A stretch of DNA of 64,000 bases from Paraburkholderia solisilvae (GCF_902859875.1 NZ_CADIKF010000002.1:237948-301947); one strand, 5' to 3'; positions 52,682 to 62,505 are shown, numbered from the stretch's first letter. Notes: generated from the letters alone by a model not told the origin. Numbers and translations: made by a program.

Positions 52682-53704
52682 TCACCTGTTGCTTGCGCCG
52701 ACAGGCGGTGGATAGTTTTCGCCTTCATCCTGCGGCTCACGCCGCGCAAGATCGACCTGTGCGTTCAATTGCATCTGCTTCTTCTGCTGTCTGCGGAATA
52801 CCCAGGCCGTCAGGATCGGGGTAAGCACGGCTGTCACGATCACCGATGCCGCCACCTGAACGGTTGCCGCCGGCGCGATTGCCGCATATGAGTGATCGGC
52901 GAGTGCGATTGCTTGCGGCGTGCCGGTTGCATTGCCCGCGGTGCTCGACGCCGCTGCGCCCGCCACGCCGGAGCCGCCCAGCAACCGATCGGCGAGGATA
53001 CAGACAATTCCTGTCAGCACGAGCACCGCCACGCCAAGCAATATGCCTGGCGCACCCGCCACGAATACCGCTTTCAGGTTGATCCCCTGACCCAGCGTGA
53101 AGGCCATGAACGGCACGATCAGCGGCTCATGCTTGCTAAAGAAATCGCGTAGCTCGCTGTCGAGATTGCCCAGTATTGCGCCCGCAAAAATCGGCGCAAT
53201 GACCGAAAACATGGTCAGCCAAGGAATATTTGCAAGGCCGGCTCCGACCAGGACGATCATTGTCACAAACGGGCCCGTCTCGATGCTCTGCGCGACATAG
53301 GTGCCCGAATCTTCCTTGTTGCCAAAGGTGCTGGTGAGCGCGAGGAACATGCCCCCATTGGTATCGTTCATCGCAGCCAGCACGGCGAGGGTGCTGAGTC
53401 CGACGAAATTGCCATGAAACCAGTGAGCGATCGCGAGCGAAATCAGGATTGCGATACCCACCTTCGACAGCAGGATGCCGAAGCCGCGTTTGAGCATGTT
53501 GGGCGCGGCTCGCAGCGTCATCTTGGTGCCGACGGTGAACAGATACATCGCAAGGACAGTGGGATATCCCTGGTTGGTCAGCGCTTGCGTGAAGCCGCCG
53601 ATTTTGAGTGCGTTCGGGGCGAATGTATTGATGAGCATGCCGATAAACAGCGGGACTACCATCAGTCCGCCCGGCACCTTGTTGATGAACTGGTAAATAC
53701 GCAT
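52682..53704 (-). CDS. 2-keto-3-deoxygluconate permease (KdgT family)
   Basis: 340 residues, about ten spans. Start MRIYQFINKVPGGLMVVPLF, then FVGLSTLAVLAAMNDTNGGM, SIETGPFVTMIVLVGAGLAN and FTLGQGINLKAVFVAGAPGI, all KdgT signatures. Proton-linked uptake of 2-keto-3-deoxygluconate or a related sugar acid. The acidic/basic C-terminal tail is longer than usual. First gene of the kdgT - HbpS - dehydrogenase unit (gaps 22 and 58 bases). Confidence 0.88.
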   Translation of the reverse strand: MRIYQFINKVPGGLMVVPLFIGMLINTFAPNALKIGGFTQALTNQGYPTVLAMYLFTVGTKMTLRAAPNMLKRGFGILLSKVGIAILISLAIAHWFHGNFVGLSTLAVLAAMNDTNGGMFLALTSTFGNKEDSGTYVAQSIETGPFVTMIVLVGAGLANIPWLTMFSVIAPIFAGAILGNLDSELRDFFSKHEPLIVPFMAFTLGQGINLKAVFVAGAPGILLGVAVLVLTGIVCILADRLLGGSGVAGAAASSTAGNATGTPQAIALADHSYAAIAPAATVQVAASVIVTAVLTPILTAWVFRRQQKKQMQLNAQVDLARREPQDEGENYPPPVGASNR

Positions 53705-54094
53705 GCTTACCGTCTCCTTGGTAACGCGTTGTCATTACCTACATGATGGCCAGCCGTTGCATTTTGAATTCAATTTCCTAAGCATAAACTGAAGACTCAT
53801 TGCCGCAATCCCGCGTAAACCCCATATCGTTTGGGGGTGCTATCTGATCTGACAACCGTATCGCAAAACCATTGCATTTTGCATTCAGTGCTTTCGTTTG
53901 CTGGCCACGCCCGAGGTCTAACAAGCGGGATTGTGCGAACGCACTCACGGGTGGGGGGGCGTATGCGAAACGCATGCAGTTCGCGCGATTCGCGACTGTC
54001 GAAACGGCCGGCTGTGCGATGCCGCCGAGGTGCGCGCAAGCGCCAGCTCGTCACTGGCGCGAACGTCGTTGCATGGGGGCGTCAGCGATACGTT

Positions 54095-54145
54095 GGTGAG
54101 GTCCGTCTGGGAAAGCCAATAAAACTGACGAGCGCGGACCTCACC
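54095..54145. other. Long inverted repeat downstream of the chemoreceptor gene
   Basis: GGTGAGGTCCG (54095-54105) and CGGACCTCACC (54135-54145) are perfect complements with a 29-base spacer. A second shorter pair, GCGCCAG/CTGGCGC, lies at 54040-54060. Both are in the 476-base gap 53705-54180 after the chemoreceptor stop (54181, minus strand), so transcript-end structures are likely. The gap has no gene; kdgT's promoter should be near 53750. Confidence 0.45.
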
Positions 54146-54180
54146 TTGTCTGAAGCCGGCAGTGTTGCCAGGTCCGATCT

Positions 54181-55908
54181 TTAGAATGTCTGCCAGTTCG
54201 CGGCCGTATTTTCCTCGCTCGCGGAGTCCCTGCCTGCGGTGGTCAGCGGCAGCGTCGCTGATTTCGTTGCGCGAGGAGAGCGGCGAACTGCCGCTGCCGG
54301 CCGGCGTGGCTCGCTTCGCGGAGCAGCCGCCGGCGCCGTCGAGGACCGTGTCTCAGCGACCTTGAATACCGCCACTGCGTCGCTGAGCGTGCGTGCCTGT
54401 CCGGACATCGACTGCGCGGCCGCGGACGCTTCTTCGACGAGCGCCGCATTCTGCTGCGTCACGTCGTCCATCTGCGAGACCGCAAGGTTGACCTGATCGA
54501 TGCCGATGCTCTGCTCGGCCGAAGCCGCGGCGATTTCGCTCATGATCGCGCTCACGCGCGCGATCGAATCGACAATCTCGGTGATCGTCGTGCCGGAGCG
54601 TTCGACCAGATCCGAACCCGATTGCACACGCGAGGTCGATTCGGAGATCAATCCTTTGATCTCTTTCGCAGCGCCGGCGCTGCGCTGCGCGAGCGCGCGC
54701 ACCTCGCTCGCCACCACCGCGAAGCCGCGTCCCTGCTCGCCCGCGCGCGCGGCTTCCACCGCCGCGTTCAACGCCAGAATATTGGTCTGGAAGGCGATGC
54801 CTTCGATCACCCCGACGATCTCGGCGATTTTGTGCGAATCGTCGACGATGTTCTGCATCGTGCCGACCACCTGCTGCGTCAACTCGCCTCCTTGCTCGGC
54901 CAGCACGGATGCGCTCTGTGCGAGCTGGCTGGCCTGCTTCGCGTTCTCCGCGGTTTGCTTGACGGTCGAGGTCAACTCTTCGATGCTCGCGGCCGTTTCC
55001 TCGAGCGTTGCCGCCTGCTCTTCGGTGCGCTGCGACAGATCGGCGTTGCCCGCGGCAATTTCGTTGACGCCGGTGTTGATCGACTCCGTGCCGCCACGCA
55101 CGGAGGTAATGGCTGTCCGCAGCGAATCCTGCATCTTCTGCAACGCAGCACTGAGCTTGCCCATTTCGTTGGCGCCCGCGGCAACGATGCGGCCGGTGAG
55201 GTCACCCTCGGAAATGCGATTGAAGGAACCGATTGCGGCGTTGACGGGATCGACAATCGAACGTATCAGCATCATGCGGGCGCCGAAGGCGAGCAACATC
55301 GCGCCGGCGAGACCGGCGGCCACCGCAATGCTGACCGTATGGAAGCGGTCTTGGGCCACCTGGTAGCGATGCGCGCCTCGATCGAGCTGCGCATTGATCA
55401 GCGCCATCATGGCCGACGAATACACGTTGAACCGCTTCGGCATGACGTGCCCCTGCAATTCCGCGAAGGCTTGCTTGTCGCCGGATTTGATCGCCGCAAG
55501 AGCCGGTTCCAGTCCTTCGTTCAGAAATGCAGTGCGCTTGGCCTGCATGTCTTTGATGAGATCCTGTTCCGCGTCGCTGCTGCCGGCATGACTCAAATAG
55601 TGGGTCAGGTAGTCGTTGGATGCCTGCACGTACCCATTGAAGCGTCCCAGTACGGCGTTCTGGCCGTCCTGATCCTTCAATTCAGCCAGCGATGCATAAG
55701 TCGCCAGTGCGAGCCGCGCGTTCAGCAATTTCACGGTATCGCCTTCGAGGTCAGCGACCGCGGGCGTATCGACGGTATACATCTGGCGCAACGATTCATT
55801 GCCGTCACGCATCGACAGGAGCCCGACTGCGGCTCCTAGCAGCAGCATCAATCCAAACAGGCCGATCATCATGTTGAGACTGGCGCGAATCGACAGGTTC
55901 TTCAGCAT
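54181..55908 (-). CDS. Methyl-accepting chemotaxis protein with CheR-tether pentapeptide
   Basis: 575 residues from ATG 55908. First span [19 protein letters not shown], periplasmic four-helix Tar-like ligand domain (~35-205), second span [17 protein letters not shown], then HAMP. The signalling hairpin tip reads [32 protein letters not shown]. The extreme C-terminus NWQTF matches the NW(E/T)TF pentapeptide that docks CheR/CheB in Tar/Tsr-type receptors. Ala/Pro/Arg-rich linker before it. The ligand is unknown; the adjacent organic-acid genes are candidates only by position. Confidence 0.93.
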   Translation of the reverse strand: MLKNLSIRASLNMMIGLFGLMLLLGAAVGLLSMRDGNESLRQMYTVDTPAVADLEGDTVKLLNARLALATYASLAELKDQDGQNAVLGRFNGYVQASNDYLTHYLSHAGSSDAEQDLIKDMQAKRTAFLNEGLEPALAAIKSGDKQAFAELQGHVMPKRFNVYSSAMMALINAQLDRGAHRYQVAQDRFHTVSIAVAAGLAGAMLLAFGARMMLIRSIVDPVNAAIGSFNRISEGDLTGRIVAAGANEMGKLSAALQKMQDSLRTAITSVRGGTESINTGVNEIAAGNADLSQRTEEQAATLEETAASIEELTSTVKQTAENAKQASQLAQSASVLAEQGGELTQQVVGTMQNIVDDSHKIAEIVGVIEGIAFQTNILALNAAVEAARAGEQGRGFAVVASEVRALAQRSAGAAKEIKGLISESTSRVQSGSDLVERSGTTITEIVDSIARVSAIMSEIAAASAEQSIGIDQVNLAVSQMDDVTQQNAALVEEASAAAQSMSGQARTLSDAVAVFKVAETRSSTAPAAAPRSEPRRPAAAVRRSPRATKSATLPLTTAGRDSASEENTAANWQTF

Positions 55909-56428
55909 GCCTTGACTCCGACGAAGACGCAAAGCCGTGTAGTGCAGGTTTTCAGGTTGCCTGAATGCATGATTCAATCTCCAATGGCAAACGCGTTGCC
56001 GTCTCGAAACCAAATTTGGCCGTTCACCATGACGCGGCGGGCAGCTTGAGGCGGGAAGCCCAATCCCGGTCCTGGGCGCCGGATGCTACAGGACGCCTGA
56101 ACCATCCCGGTCCTTAATCAACATTCCTATATTCCATTAAATGGAATGGAAAGACGTATTAGTGGATTTGACGGCTTGAATGTGTTTTAACGTATATCGG
56201 TTCAAACCCGGATGAACTTTAGTCGAATTTCATAAAAGAAAATTACGAGTTATGCTAATTGGTTAGCACAATCGCGAGGCGAGCCCGGAAGCAAGGCTGT
56301 TTTGAAGGGGAAATGTCGGGCTGTCGAGGTGGGCCGAAGTGGCCGTCGACGCGGTGCGGGCTTCGACGTTGCCATCGAAGCCAGGCGGATGCCCGCCACT
56401 GCGCACCGCAATTGCAATTGCTCGTGAC
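55909..56428. other. AT-richer intergenic region with a palindrome
   Basis: 520 bases upstream of the chemoreceptor. ATTCCAT-TAA-ATGGAAT (56131-56147) is a perfect 7+7 inverted repeat in a locally AT-rich stretch (56100-56260), suitable for an operator or nucleoid-protein site. No gene recognised. Confidence 0.45.
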
Positions 56429-57892
56429 TCAGTCGAACAGCCCTTTGAAAACCGAGCTCATCCTGTCGACCGTCTCCAGGTCCTGCACAATGGAAATGAT
56501 GCGGTCAGCCTTGCTTCTGGCGACACCCGCAAAGTCAGTGCAGCCGCGGAACTTTTGCACGGTGTCGTCGAAGGACATCGGCTTTTGCGGGCTTCCTTTA
56601 GCAAAATCGTTCTGCGCCGAGAAGACGCGTCCATCCTTGAGCCGCACTTCGACATACGAACGCATTTTGTCTGCGCCGGCCGCGTCCGCCTGCGGATTGT
56701 TATAGAAATCCACACGCCTGAGCATCTCTTGCAGTTCCGGGCGGTTCACGACATCGTCCTCGAACTCGCCGAGTCCCGCACGGCCCCTGACCAGAAGCAC
56801 GGCCATGCAGTACTCCATGCTGAACTTGCCCTGCAGTCCGGTTCTGGGTTGGCGATGAATCAGCGTATTGAGCATCTGCTTGTTCGTGCCGACGCGAACC
56901 TGGGCCACATCCTCCGCCTGGATGTGATTCGCCTCGATCAGATCGAGCATCGCGTCCATTGCCGGATGCGTGAGCGATCCGGTGGGATACGGCTTGATCG
57001 ACACACCTGGCGTCAGCAGCGACCACGGCTTCCCGAACTTACCCGCGACCGCGTCGGGATCCCAGCCGCCGCCGTATGCGGTAAAGAAGCCGCGTTTCGC
57101 TTCCAGAATATTCTGCGCGGCAGTCCATCCCAATGCGGCCAGGTCTGCGGCGGTCATGCCCGCTTCAGCTGCATGGCCAGCCTGGAAAGGCTTGGTCATG
57201 GTGCCGAAATTCTCGCGAAGGCCGGAAGCCTGAGCCCCGGCGATTCCGAACAGATTGCAAAGCCTGCCCGTATCGAGGCCGCGCAGCTTGCCGGCTGATG
57301 CCGCCGAACCGAACACGCCGCAAAAGCCGGTGGAGTGAAAGCCGCTCTCGTACGAGCGTGGCGCAATGGCTTCGCAAATCTTGGTCTCGACTTCCAGCCC
57401 GACGTGATATGCGAGCATGAAATCGCGTCCGGAGCTGCCATGCGCTTCAGCCATGGCGAGTGCCGAGGGCACACTGGTTACCGTGGGATGCGTTAGCAGT
57501 CCGTAGACACGATCCTTGGCTACCGCCAGCTGCGTGTCGTCGAAATCGTCCGCATGAATGGCGACACCGTTGGCAAAGGCGGCGAAGCGCGGCGGCGCTG
57601 TGAGGGTCGTGCCGAGCACGGTCGATGCTCCGTTCAGAACGCCCAGTTCGCCCAGATACTGCCGGACGATGGGCCCGGTTTCCGCACGCTGCCCGGCAAT
57701 GGCGAGACCCAGTGCGTCGAGTATGTGCATCTTGCCGAGTTCCACCAATTCCGATGGCAGGTCCGGATATGCGATGCCGGCGACGAAGCTCGCGGCCTCT
57801 GCTGTCACCTGGTGCGCTGGAACTGCCGCCGCCGCTGCGCCCGATGCTGGCTGCGTTGCAGTGCCTGAAGTGGTGGTGCTTTCTGAAATCAC
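56429..57892 (-). CDS. MmgE/PrpD-family protein
   Basis: 487 residues from a GTG at 57892 with AGGAG upstream; the GTGA overlaps the stop of the MFS gene, so translation is coupled. The frame is open upstream but reads the MFS gene out of frame. Family features: LVELGKMHILDALGLAIAG, GVAIHADDFDDTQ, TKPFQAGHAAEAGMTAADLA and GVSIKPYPTGSLTHPAMDA. Members include 2-methylcitrate dehydratase and cis-aconitate decarboxylase. No prpB or prpC is nearby, so a different dicarboxylate-type substrate is likely. Confidence 0.88.
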   Translation of the reverse strand: MISESTTTSGTATQPASGAAAAAVPAHQVTAEAASFVAGIAYPDLPSELVELGKMHILDALGLAIAGQRAETGPIVRQYLGELGVLNGASTVLGTTLTAPPRFAAFANGVAIHADDFDDTQLAVAKDRVYGLLTHPTVTSVPSALAMAEAHGSSGRDFMLAYHVGLEVETKICEAIAPRSYESGFHSTGFCGVFGSAASAGKLRGLDTGRLCNLFGIAGAQASGLRENFGTMTKPFQAGHAAEAGMTAADLAALGWTAAQNILEAKRGFFTAYGGGWDPDAVAGKFGKPWSLLTPGVSIKPYPTGSLTHPAMDAMLDLIEANHIQAEDVAQVRVGTNKQMLNTLIHRQPRTGLQGKFSMEYCMAVLLVRGRAGLGEFEDDVVNRPELQEMLRRVDFYNNPQADAAGADKMRSYVEVRLKDGRVFSAQNDFAKGSPQKPMSFDDTVQKFRGCTDFAGVARSKADRIISIVQDLETVDRMSSVFKGLFD

Positions 57893-59208
57893 GATGCGCT
57901 CCTGTGTGCTGCGAACGACCCGGTCGGTGAATCTCGCCGATCGTCGCGGGGTTCTCCCAGGTATGGCCGGTCCGGTCGTATCCAGTTCGCGGCGATCGGG
58001 CCGAGCACGAGACAGCAGATGGTTAGTGCGAATACCGGTTGCCAGGAATGTGTGGCGTCGACGAGCCAGCCGACGATCGGCGGCGAGACCGACGCCGCAA
58101 TGCCCAAGCCCGTATTCATGATGCTGCTCGAGGTGGCCGCATGATTCGGCGCGAGATCCATCGCGACGGCCCACAGCGGCGCCGTGACCATTTCGGAGAA
58201 GAAGAGGGCGGCGGCCAGCGACAGCGCCGCGCCACTCGGCGACGGGTGCAGGAACATCGGAATGAAGAACACAATCGGTGCGAGAAAGCCGATGGTGATC
58301 ATGGTCTGGCGTGCGCGGCGGATATTGCCGGTGCGCTTGAGCAGCAGATCGCTGAGCGAGCCGCCCAGCGTCGTACCGACCACGCCGCTCAGAAAAATGC
58401 CTGAGCTGAACAGCGCCGAGTGTTTGATATTCAGGTGGTAGCTTTGCGCGAAGAACGACGGCATCCAGTTCAGGAAGAACCACAGCACCCAGCCATGACA
58501 GAAGCTCACGAGCGTGGCCGGCCACAGGGTTCGCAGCAGCGGACCCCAGCGCATCGGTACGCGTGCTTTGCTCGCCTTGACGGGAAGACGCGCGATGTCT
58601 TCGGGCGTGATGCCCGGATGGTCGGCCGGGTTGTCGCGGTAGTACCAGATCCACAATGCGACCCACGCGAGGCTCGCGATACCCAGAACCACGAATGCGA
58701 TATGCCATGAGAACGCGCCGATCAACGCGGCGACCACGATGGGCGTCGATGCGTTGCCAAGGCGCGCGCATGCGTGTGTGATGCCTTGCGCAAAGCCGCG
58801 TTGTTCGGGTTTCATCCATGCGGTCAGCGCGCGCGCGGAAGTGGGAACGATCGGGCTTTCGCCGAGCCCGACGATGAAGCGCGCGACGATCACCATCGCG
58901 AAGCCGCTGGCAAGACCGGTCAGCAGCGTGCCGAATCCCCACAGCAAGCCGCAGATCGTCAGCATCTTGCGTGCGCCAAGCTTGTCGGCGATCACGCCGC
59001 CGGGAATCATCGCGAGCGCGTAGGTCATCGCGAATGCGGCGAACACGAGGCCGAGTTGCGAATTGTTGAGCTGCAGATCGCGGCGGATCGCGAGCGCAGC
59101 GGTGGAAACGTTCGTGCGGTCCACGTACATCAGATACGACATGATGCACAGCACGATCAGGACGCCGGTCGTGGCGGAAAACCGTCTACGCGGCCGAGTG
59201 GATGCCAT
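57889..59208 (-). CDS. MFS transporter, anion:cation symporter (ACS)-like
   Basis: 439 residues, twelve spans. VLIVLCIMSYLMYVDRTNVSTAAL in helix 1, GGVIADKLGARKMLTICGLLWG and FIVGLGESPIVPTSARALTAWM are typical of the tartrate/glucarate/phthalate ACS group. Organic-acid uptake feeding the coupled MmgE/PrpD product. Second gene of the VOC - MFS - PrpD unit. Confidence 0.9.
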   Translation of the reverse strand: MASTRPRRRFSATTGVLIVLCIMSYLMYVDRTNVSTAALAIRRDLQLNNSQLGLVFAAFAMTYALAMIPGGVIADKLGARKMLTICGLLWGFGTLLTGLASGFAMVIVARFIVGLGESPIVPTSARALTAWMKPEQRGFAQGITHACARLGNASTPIVVAALIGAFSWHIAFVVLGIASLAWVALWIWYYRDNPADHPGITPEDIARLPVKASKARVPMRWGPLLRTLWPATLVSFCHGWVLWFFLNWMPSFFAQSYHLNIKHSALFSSGIFLSGVVGTTLGGSLSDLLLKRTGNIRRARQTMITIGFLAPIVFFIPMFLHPSPSGAALSLAAALFFSEMVTAPLWAVAMDLAPNHAATSSSIMNTGLGIAASVSPPIVGWLVDATHSWQPVFALTICCLVLGPIAANWIRPDRPYLGEPRDDRRDSPTGSFAAHRSAS

Positions 59209-59403
59209 TGTCTCTCTCCATGCGCGCGCCGTTGGAGGCGGCGCGGTTGCGACTGCCTGTGCCGTCGCTCGCGGCCTTCTGCCATCGGAAGGGGGCTGCG
59301 GCGCGACATGGGTTGCTGCAACTCTGGGGGTGCTGCCCCTGCTTTTTCTAGCGGGGTGCGCCGGCCGTGTCGTATCGATCTTATGCCGGCCGGCGCGTCG
59401 GAC

Positions 59404-59835
59404 TTATTCCAGCACGGCGCCGTGCACGCCCGCGGCGAGCGTTTCTTTTTCCCAGCGCTTCATCGGCACGACTTCGGCCACCGGGCCGTTCGGCGAGCGG
59501 AACTTGACCGGCAGGTGACCGGGAGCGGTCAGGATTTCGCCGCCATTCGCCTTGATCTGCGCGATGAACGCGTCGAGGTCTTCCACTTCCATGCCGATAT
59601 GATGGATGCACGGTGCGGGACCCGCGAAGTCCGCTTCATCCGAGTTCGACGATTCGTAATGGATCAGCGTCAGGTCCATATAGCCGTCGGTCAGATGGTA
59701 CGAAACGTGGTCGCCGTTCTTGCCTTTGCGCAGCACCGTGTTGACGTGCTTATAACCGAATACGTTCTCGTAGAACGCCCGTTCCTTATCGACGTTTTCG
59801 ACCTTGAAAGCGATGTGTTTGATGAAATTTGGCAT
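59404..59835 (-). CDS. VOC-superfamily (glyoxalase-like) protein
   Basis: 143 residues. Paired beta-alpha-beta-beta-beta modules: IKHIAFKVENVDKERAFYENVFGY with a metal His, and CIHHIGMEVEDLDAFIAQIKANGGE with HH; ending FRSPNGPVAEVVPMKRW, where the Glu is a likely ligand. Lyase, isomerase or dioxygenase activity cannot be told apart. Leads the operon that diverges from the GntR gene; a 195-base gap precedes the MFS gene. Confidence 0.85.
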   Translation of the reverse strand: MPNFIKHIAFKVENVDKERAFYENVFGYKHVNTVLRKGKNGDHVSYHLTDGYMDLTLIHYESSNSDEADFAGPAPCIHHIGMEVEDLDAFIAQIKANGGEILTAPGHLPVKFRSPNGPVAEVVPMKRWEKETLAAGVHGAVLE

Positions 59836-59915
59836 CGGATCAGCTCCTCGTAAATGGCGCGCATGAGAGGGAAGCGCGCGATGTGAGGCAGTCTAGGATG
59901 CACCGCGATTCTCGT

Positions 59916-59943
59916 CAATCGAATCATTCGAATGATTCGATTG
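59916..59943. promoter_or_regulatory. Perfect 28-bp palindrome, likely GntR operator
   Basis: CAATCGAATCATTC is followed at once by its exact reverse complement. It lies 80 bases before the VOC start (minus) and 185 before the GntR start (plus), the position expected for an autoregulated divergent operator. The 59836-60128 gap holds nothing else recognised. Confidence 0.7.
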
Positions 59944-60128
59944 AATGTGATGAATCATCGGGAAAACACCAGGTGCGAATATCGACCGCATCGTCAAAGG
60001 GCACGTTCCTGTATCCTTGCGCAAATTCGCGGGCAAGCGTGCCTCACTCGCCGCCGGGCATGTCGATACGTCTTCGGCGCGGAGCACATTTATCATTCCG
60101 GCCGTCAGGTCACTTTCACTTTCAACCG

Positions 60129-60866
60129 ATGCCAGCCATTCGCAACTCGGGCGAACAGCCACTCTATGAAATCGTTCGGGCGGGGATACTCGAGCGGTTG
60201 CGCACGGGCACGTGGGCGGCGGGCGACAAGATTCCGACCGAGCCGCAACTGGCAGAAACCTTTGGGGTTGGCATCGGCACGATCCGGCGCGCAGTCGAGG
60301 AACTGGTCGCGGAGCGGCTGTTGATCCGGCGCGCGGGGCGGGGAACGATCGTTGCGCGTTTCGGCGAGAACCACCAGTTCGACCACTACTTCAATTTCGT
60401 CGACGAAAACGGCGACGCGGTGACGGTGTCGGCGCGCTTGCTGCGCTTCGGCAAGGAACGTGCGACAGCCGAGCTGGCCGCGCTTCTGAAGGTCGAGCGC
60501 GGCACGCGGCTCGCGAGCGTCGAAAATCTTCGGCTGCGCGACGATGTGCCGCTGATGCTCGATCATTTATGGTTTCCGCTCGATGTCTTTCCGAATCTCG
60601 ATGCGCAGACTTTCGTCGCAAGGCGTGGGTCGATCTATGGCTTTTATCAGGACCATTTCGGCATCTCGGTTGTGCGTGTGGTAGAAGATCTGCGCGGCGC
60701 GATCGCCGACGAGAGCATTGCGGATGCGTTGAACCTTGAAGTCGGTGCGCCCGTGTTGCGCATCGAGCGCACTGCCTATACGTTCAAGGACAAGCCGGTC
60801 GAGTTCCGGGTGCGCGTCGTCTCGAGCGAGGTCTCGTATCGCAACGTGCGGGGCTTGCAGGACTAG
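60129..60866 (+). CDS. GntR-family regulator, HutC/UTRA type
   Basis: 245 residues from ATG 60129; the longer frame upstream runs through the operator. N-terminal winged helix (PLYEIVRAGILERLRTGTWAAGDKIPTEPQLAETFGVGIGTIRRAVEELVAERLL) and a C-terminal UTRA effector domain (RLASVENLRLRDDVPLMLDHLWFPLDVFP; VLRIERTAYTFKDKPVEFR). Probably represses the divergent VOC - MFS - MmgE/PrpD operon through the 28-bp palindrome; the effector should be a pathway acid. Confidence 0.92.
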   Translation: MPAIRNSGEQPLYEIVRAGILERLRTGTWAAGDKIPTEPQLAETFGVGIGTIRRAVEELVAERLLIRRAGRGTIVARFGENHQFDHYFNFVDENGDAVTVSARLLRFGKERATAELAALLKVERGTRLASVENLRLRDDVPLMLDHLWFPLDVFPNLDAQTFVARRGSIYGFYQDHFGISVVRVVEDLRGAIADESIADALNLEVGAPVLRIERTAYTFKDKPVEFRVRVVSSEVSYRNVRGLQD

Positions 60867-60894
60867 GTCTATCGCGTGTCTCAGACGCTCGAAC

Positions 60895-61251
60895 TCAACG
60901 GCCCGGATATCGGAGCGTCAGCCAGTTCGCTACGCTGTTGACGCCGGGTACGCTTTGCGCGGCATTGCCTGCCGCGCTAATCTGGCTCGCATCCGGCACG
61001 CTGCCCGTTAGCGTGACGAAACCTGCGCAGGCGCGCACGAAAATATTCGACAGGTCGACACTTTGTTTGAGGATCTGTTTGCGCACCGCGCTTTGCAGGG
61101 CCCAATTGGTTTTGCCCATTTCCTTCTTTTGCAGCCGCTGGCTTTGCGTCTGGTCAGATGTTTGAACACTGGTTTGCTGTGCCGCTGCGTCGTATCCGAA
61201 AAGGAATGAGCCGGCGGCCAGTGACACAGCGACGAATTTCGCGTAATGCAA
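60895..61251 (-). CDS. Exported BON-domain protein
   Basis: 118 residues if started at TTG 61251, which has GAGGAG at ideal spacing and opens a signal peptide (YAKFVAVSLAAGSFLFGYDA). An upstream ATG at 61362 would bury it. BON domain at ~55-115: LQSAVRKQILKQSVDLSNIFVRACAGFVTLTGSV and VPGVNSVANWLTLR. Periplasmic, possible envelope or osmotic-stress role. Divergent from the SMP-30 gene. Confidence 0.75.
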   Translation of the reverse strand: MHYAKFVAVSLAAGSFLFGYDAAAQQTSVQTSDQTQSQRLQKKEMGKTNWALQSAVRKQILKQSVDLSNIFVRACAGFVTLTGSVPDASQISAAGNAAQSVPGVNSVANWLTLRYPGR

Positions 61252-61399
61252 TTCGAACTCCTCGATCAGGTACAAAAATAGTGTTGCCGGCGTATCAGAA
61301 CCGATGCGCGTGTTGTTAGTTTCATGAGAAATATTGTCTTGTATCTTGTAGATAGCGATCACAGTGATGATTGATGCGAAGCCCTAACGACTTTCATAC

Positions 61400-61420
61400 A
61401 TGCTCAAAGCAATTGAGCAT
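61400..61420. promoter_or_regulatory. 8-bp inverted repeat in the BON/SMP-30 divergent region
   Basis: ATGCTCAA-AGCAA-TTGAGCAT is a perfect inverted repeat with a 5-base spacer, 155 bases before the SMP-30 start. The gap 61252-61575 (324 bases) has no gene. Candidate operator or hairpin; no T tract. Confidence 0.4.
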
Positions 61421-61575
61421 CTTAGGGATGGAAGGGAATAAAGGATGTGGGGCAAACGTTCTTGGCCGAGCCGCGCTTCCCTTTCCAAAGGGCCTGACAT
61501 GAAACCGACCGGCAATTTCGGTCATGGGCGAAGCGTGCGCTAAAGCCTTAATCGAACGCGAAAGGTACTGGAAGC

Positions 61576-62505
61576 ATGCCATCAGCTACGTCTCCCGACT
61601 GCACCGTACATACTTTCGATCCGCGCTTTGACGCGCTACGCCTGCAAGGCGCGTCGGTCGAATGCCTTTATCATGGCACTCAATGGTCCGAGGGGCCCGT
61701 TTGGTTCGAGGACGAACGCTACTTGTTGTGGAGCGACATCCCGAACAATCGCATACTGCGCTGGGATGAGACCACTGGCGCCGTCACGACATTCCGTCAC
61801 GCGTCGAGCCACGCAAACGGCAACACGCGTGACCGCGAAGGGCGGCTCATCACTTGCGAACACCAGGCCGGCCGTGTCACACGCACCGAGCGCGACGGCA
61901 CGGTTACCGTGCTGGCCGACGCCTATCAGGGCAAGCGCCTGAATTCCCCGAACGATGTGATCGTCAGATCGGATGGCTCAATCTGGTTCACCGACCCGAG
62001 CTTCGCCATCAACGCTTTCAACGGACGCGCGCCACGAGAACCGGAGTTACCTCAAAGCGTGTATCGCATTGATGCTCAATCGGGAAAAGTGTCACTCGTT
62101 ACCGACGAGGTCCTGGGTCCAAACGGACTTGCGTTTTCACCAGACGAGGCATTGCTATACATCGTCGAATCACGTGCTGAGCCGCGCAAGATCCGCGCTT
62201 TCGACGTCGTACAGGACGGCCGTGCACTGGCGAAGAACCGCGTGCTCATCGATGCCGGGGAAGGGCGGCCGGACGGCTTGCGCATCGATATCCATGGCAA
62301 TCTGTGGTGTGGCTGGGGCGGCGCTGCCTCGCTCGACGGTGTGCGAATATTTTCGCCGCGTGGCCAACCGCTCGGGCACATCGACTTGCCGGAACGATGT
62401 GCCAATGTCTGCTTTGGCGGCCAGCGTCGCGACCGGCTGTTTATGGCAACCGTTCACGGGTTGTACGCGCTGCGTGTCGACACGCAAGGCGTCGAAGGCG
62501 GCTAA
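61576..62505 (+). CDS. SMP-30/gluconolactonase-family protein
   Basis: 309 residues. Six-blade propeller with metal ligands in TQWSEGPVWFEDERYLLWSDIPNNRIL (Glu), KRLNSPNDVIVRSDGSIWFTDPSF (Asn), LGPNGLAFSPDE and AGEGRPDGLRIDIHGNLWCGWGG (Asp). No signal peptide. Hydrolyses sugar lactones using a divalent metal; consistent with the sugar-acid genes nearby but not in an operon with them. Confidence 0.9.
   Translation: MPSATSPDCTVHTFDPRFDALRLQGASVECLYHGTQWSEGPVWFEDERYLLWSDIPNNRILRWDETTGAVTTFRHASSHANGNTRDREGRLITCEHQAGRVTRTERDGTVTVLADAYQGKRLNSPNDVIVRSDGSIWFTDPSFAINAFNGRAPREPELPQSVYRIDAQSGKVSLVTDEVLGPNGLAFSPDEALLYIVESRAEPRKIRAFDVVQDGRALAKNRVLIDAGEGRPDGLRIDIHGNLWCGWGGAASLDGVRIFSPRGQPLGHIDLPERCANVCFGGQRRDRLFMATVHGLYALRVDTQGVEGG

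Noticed and set aside
56429..59149. A 906-codon open frame on the minus strand
   Set aside because: Its first ~420 codons are the MFS gene read out of frame. Only the part from GTG 57892 is the MmgE/PrpD protein.
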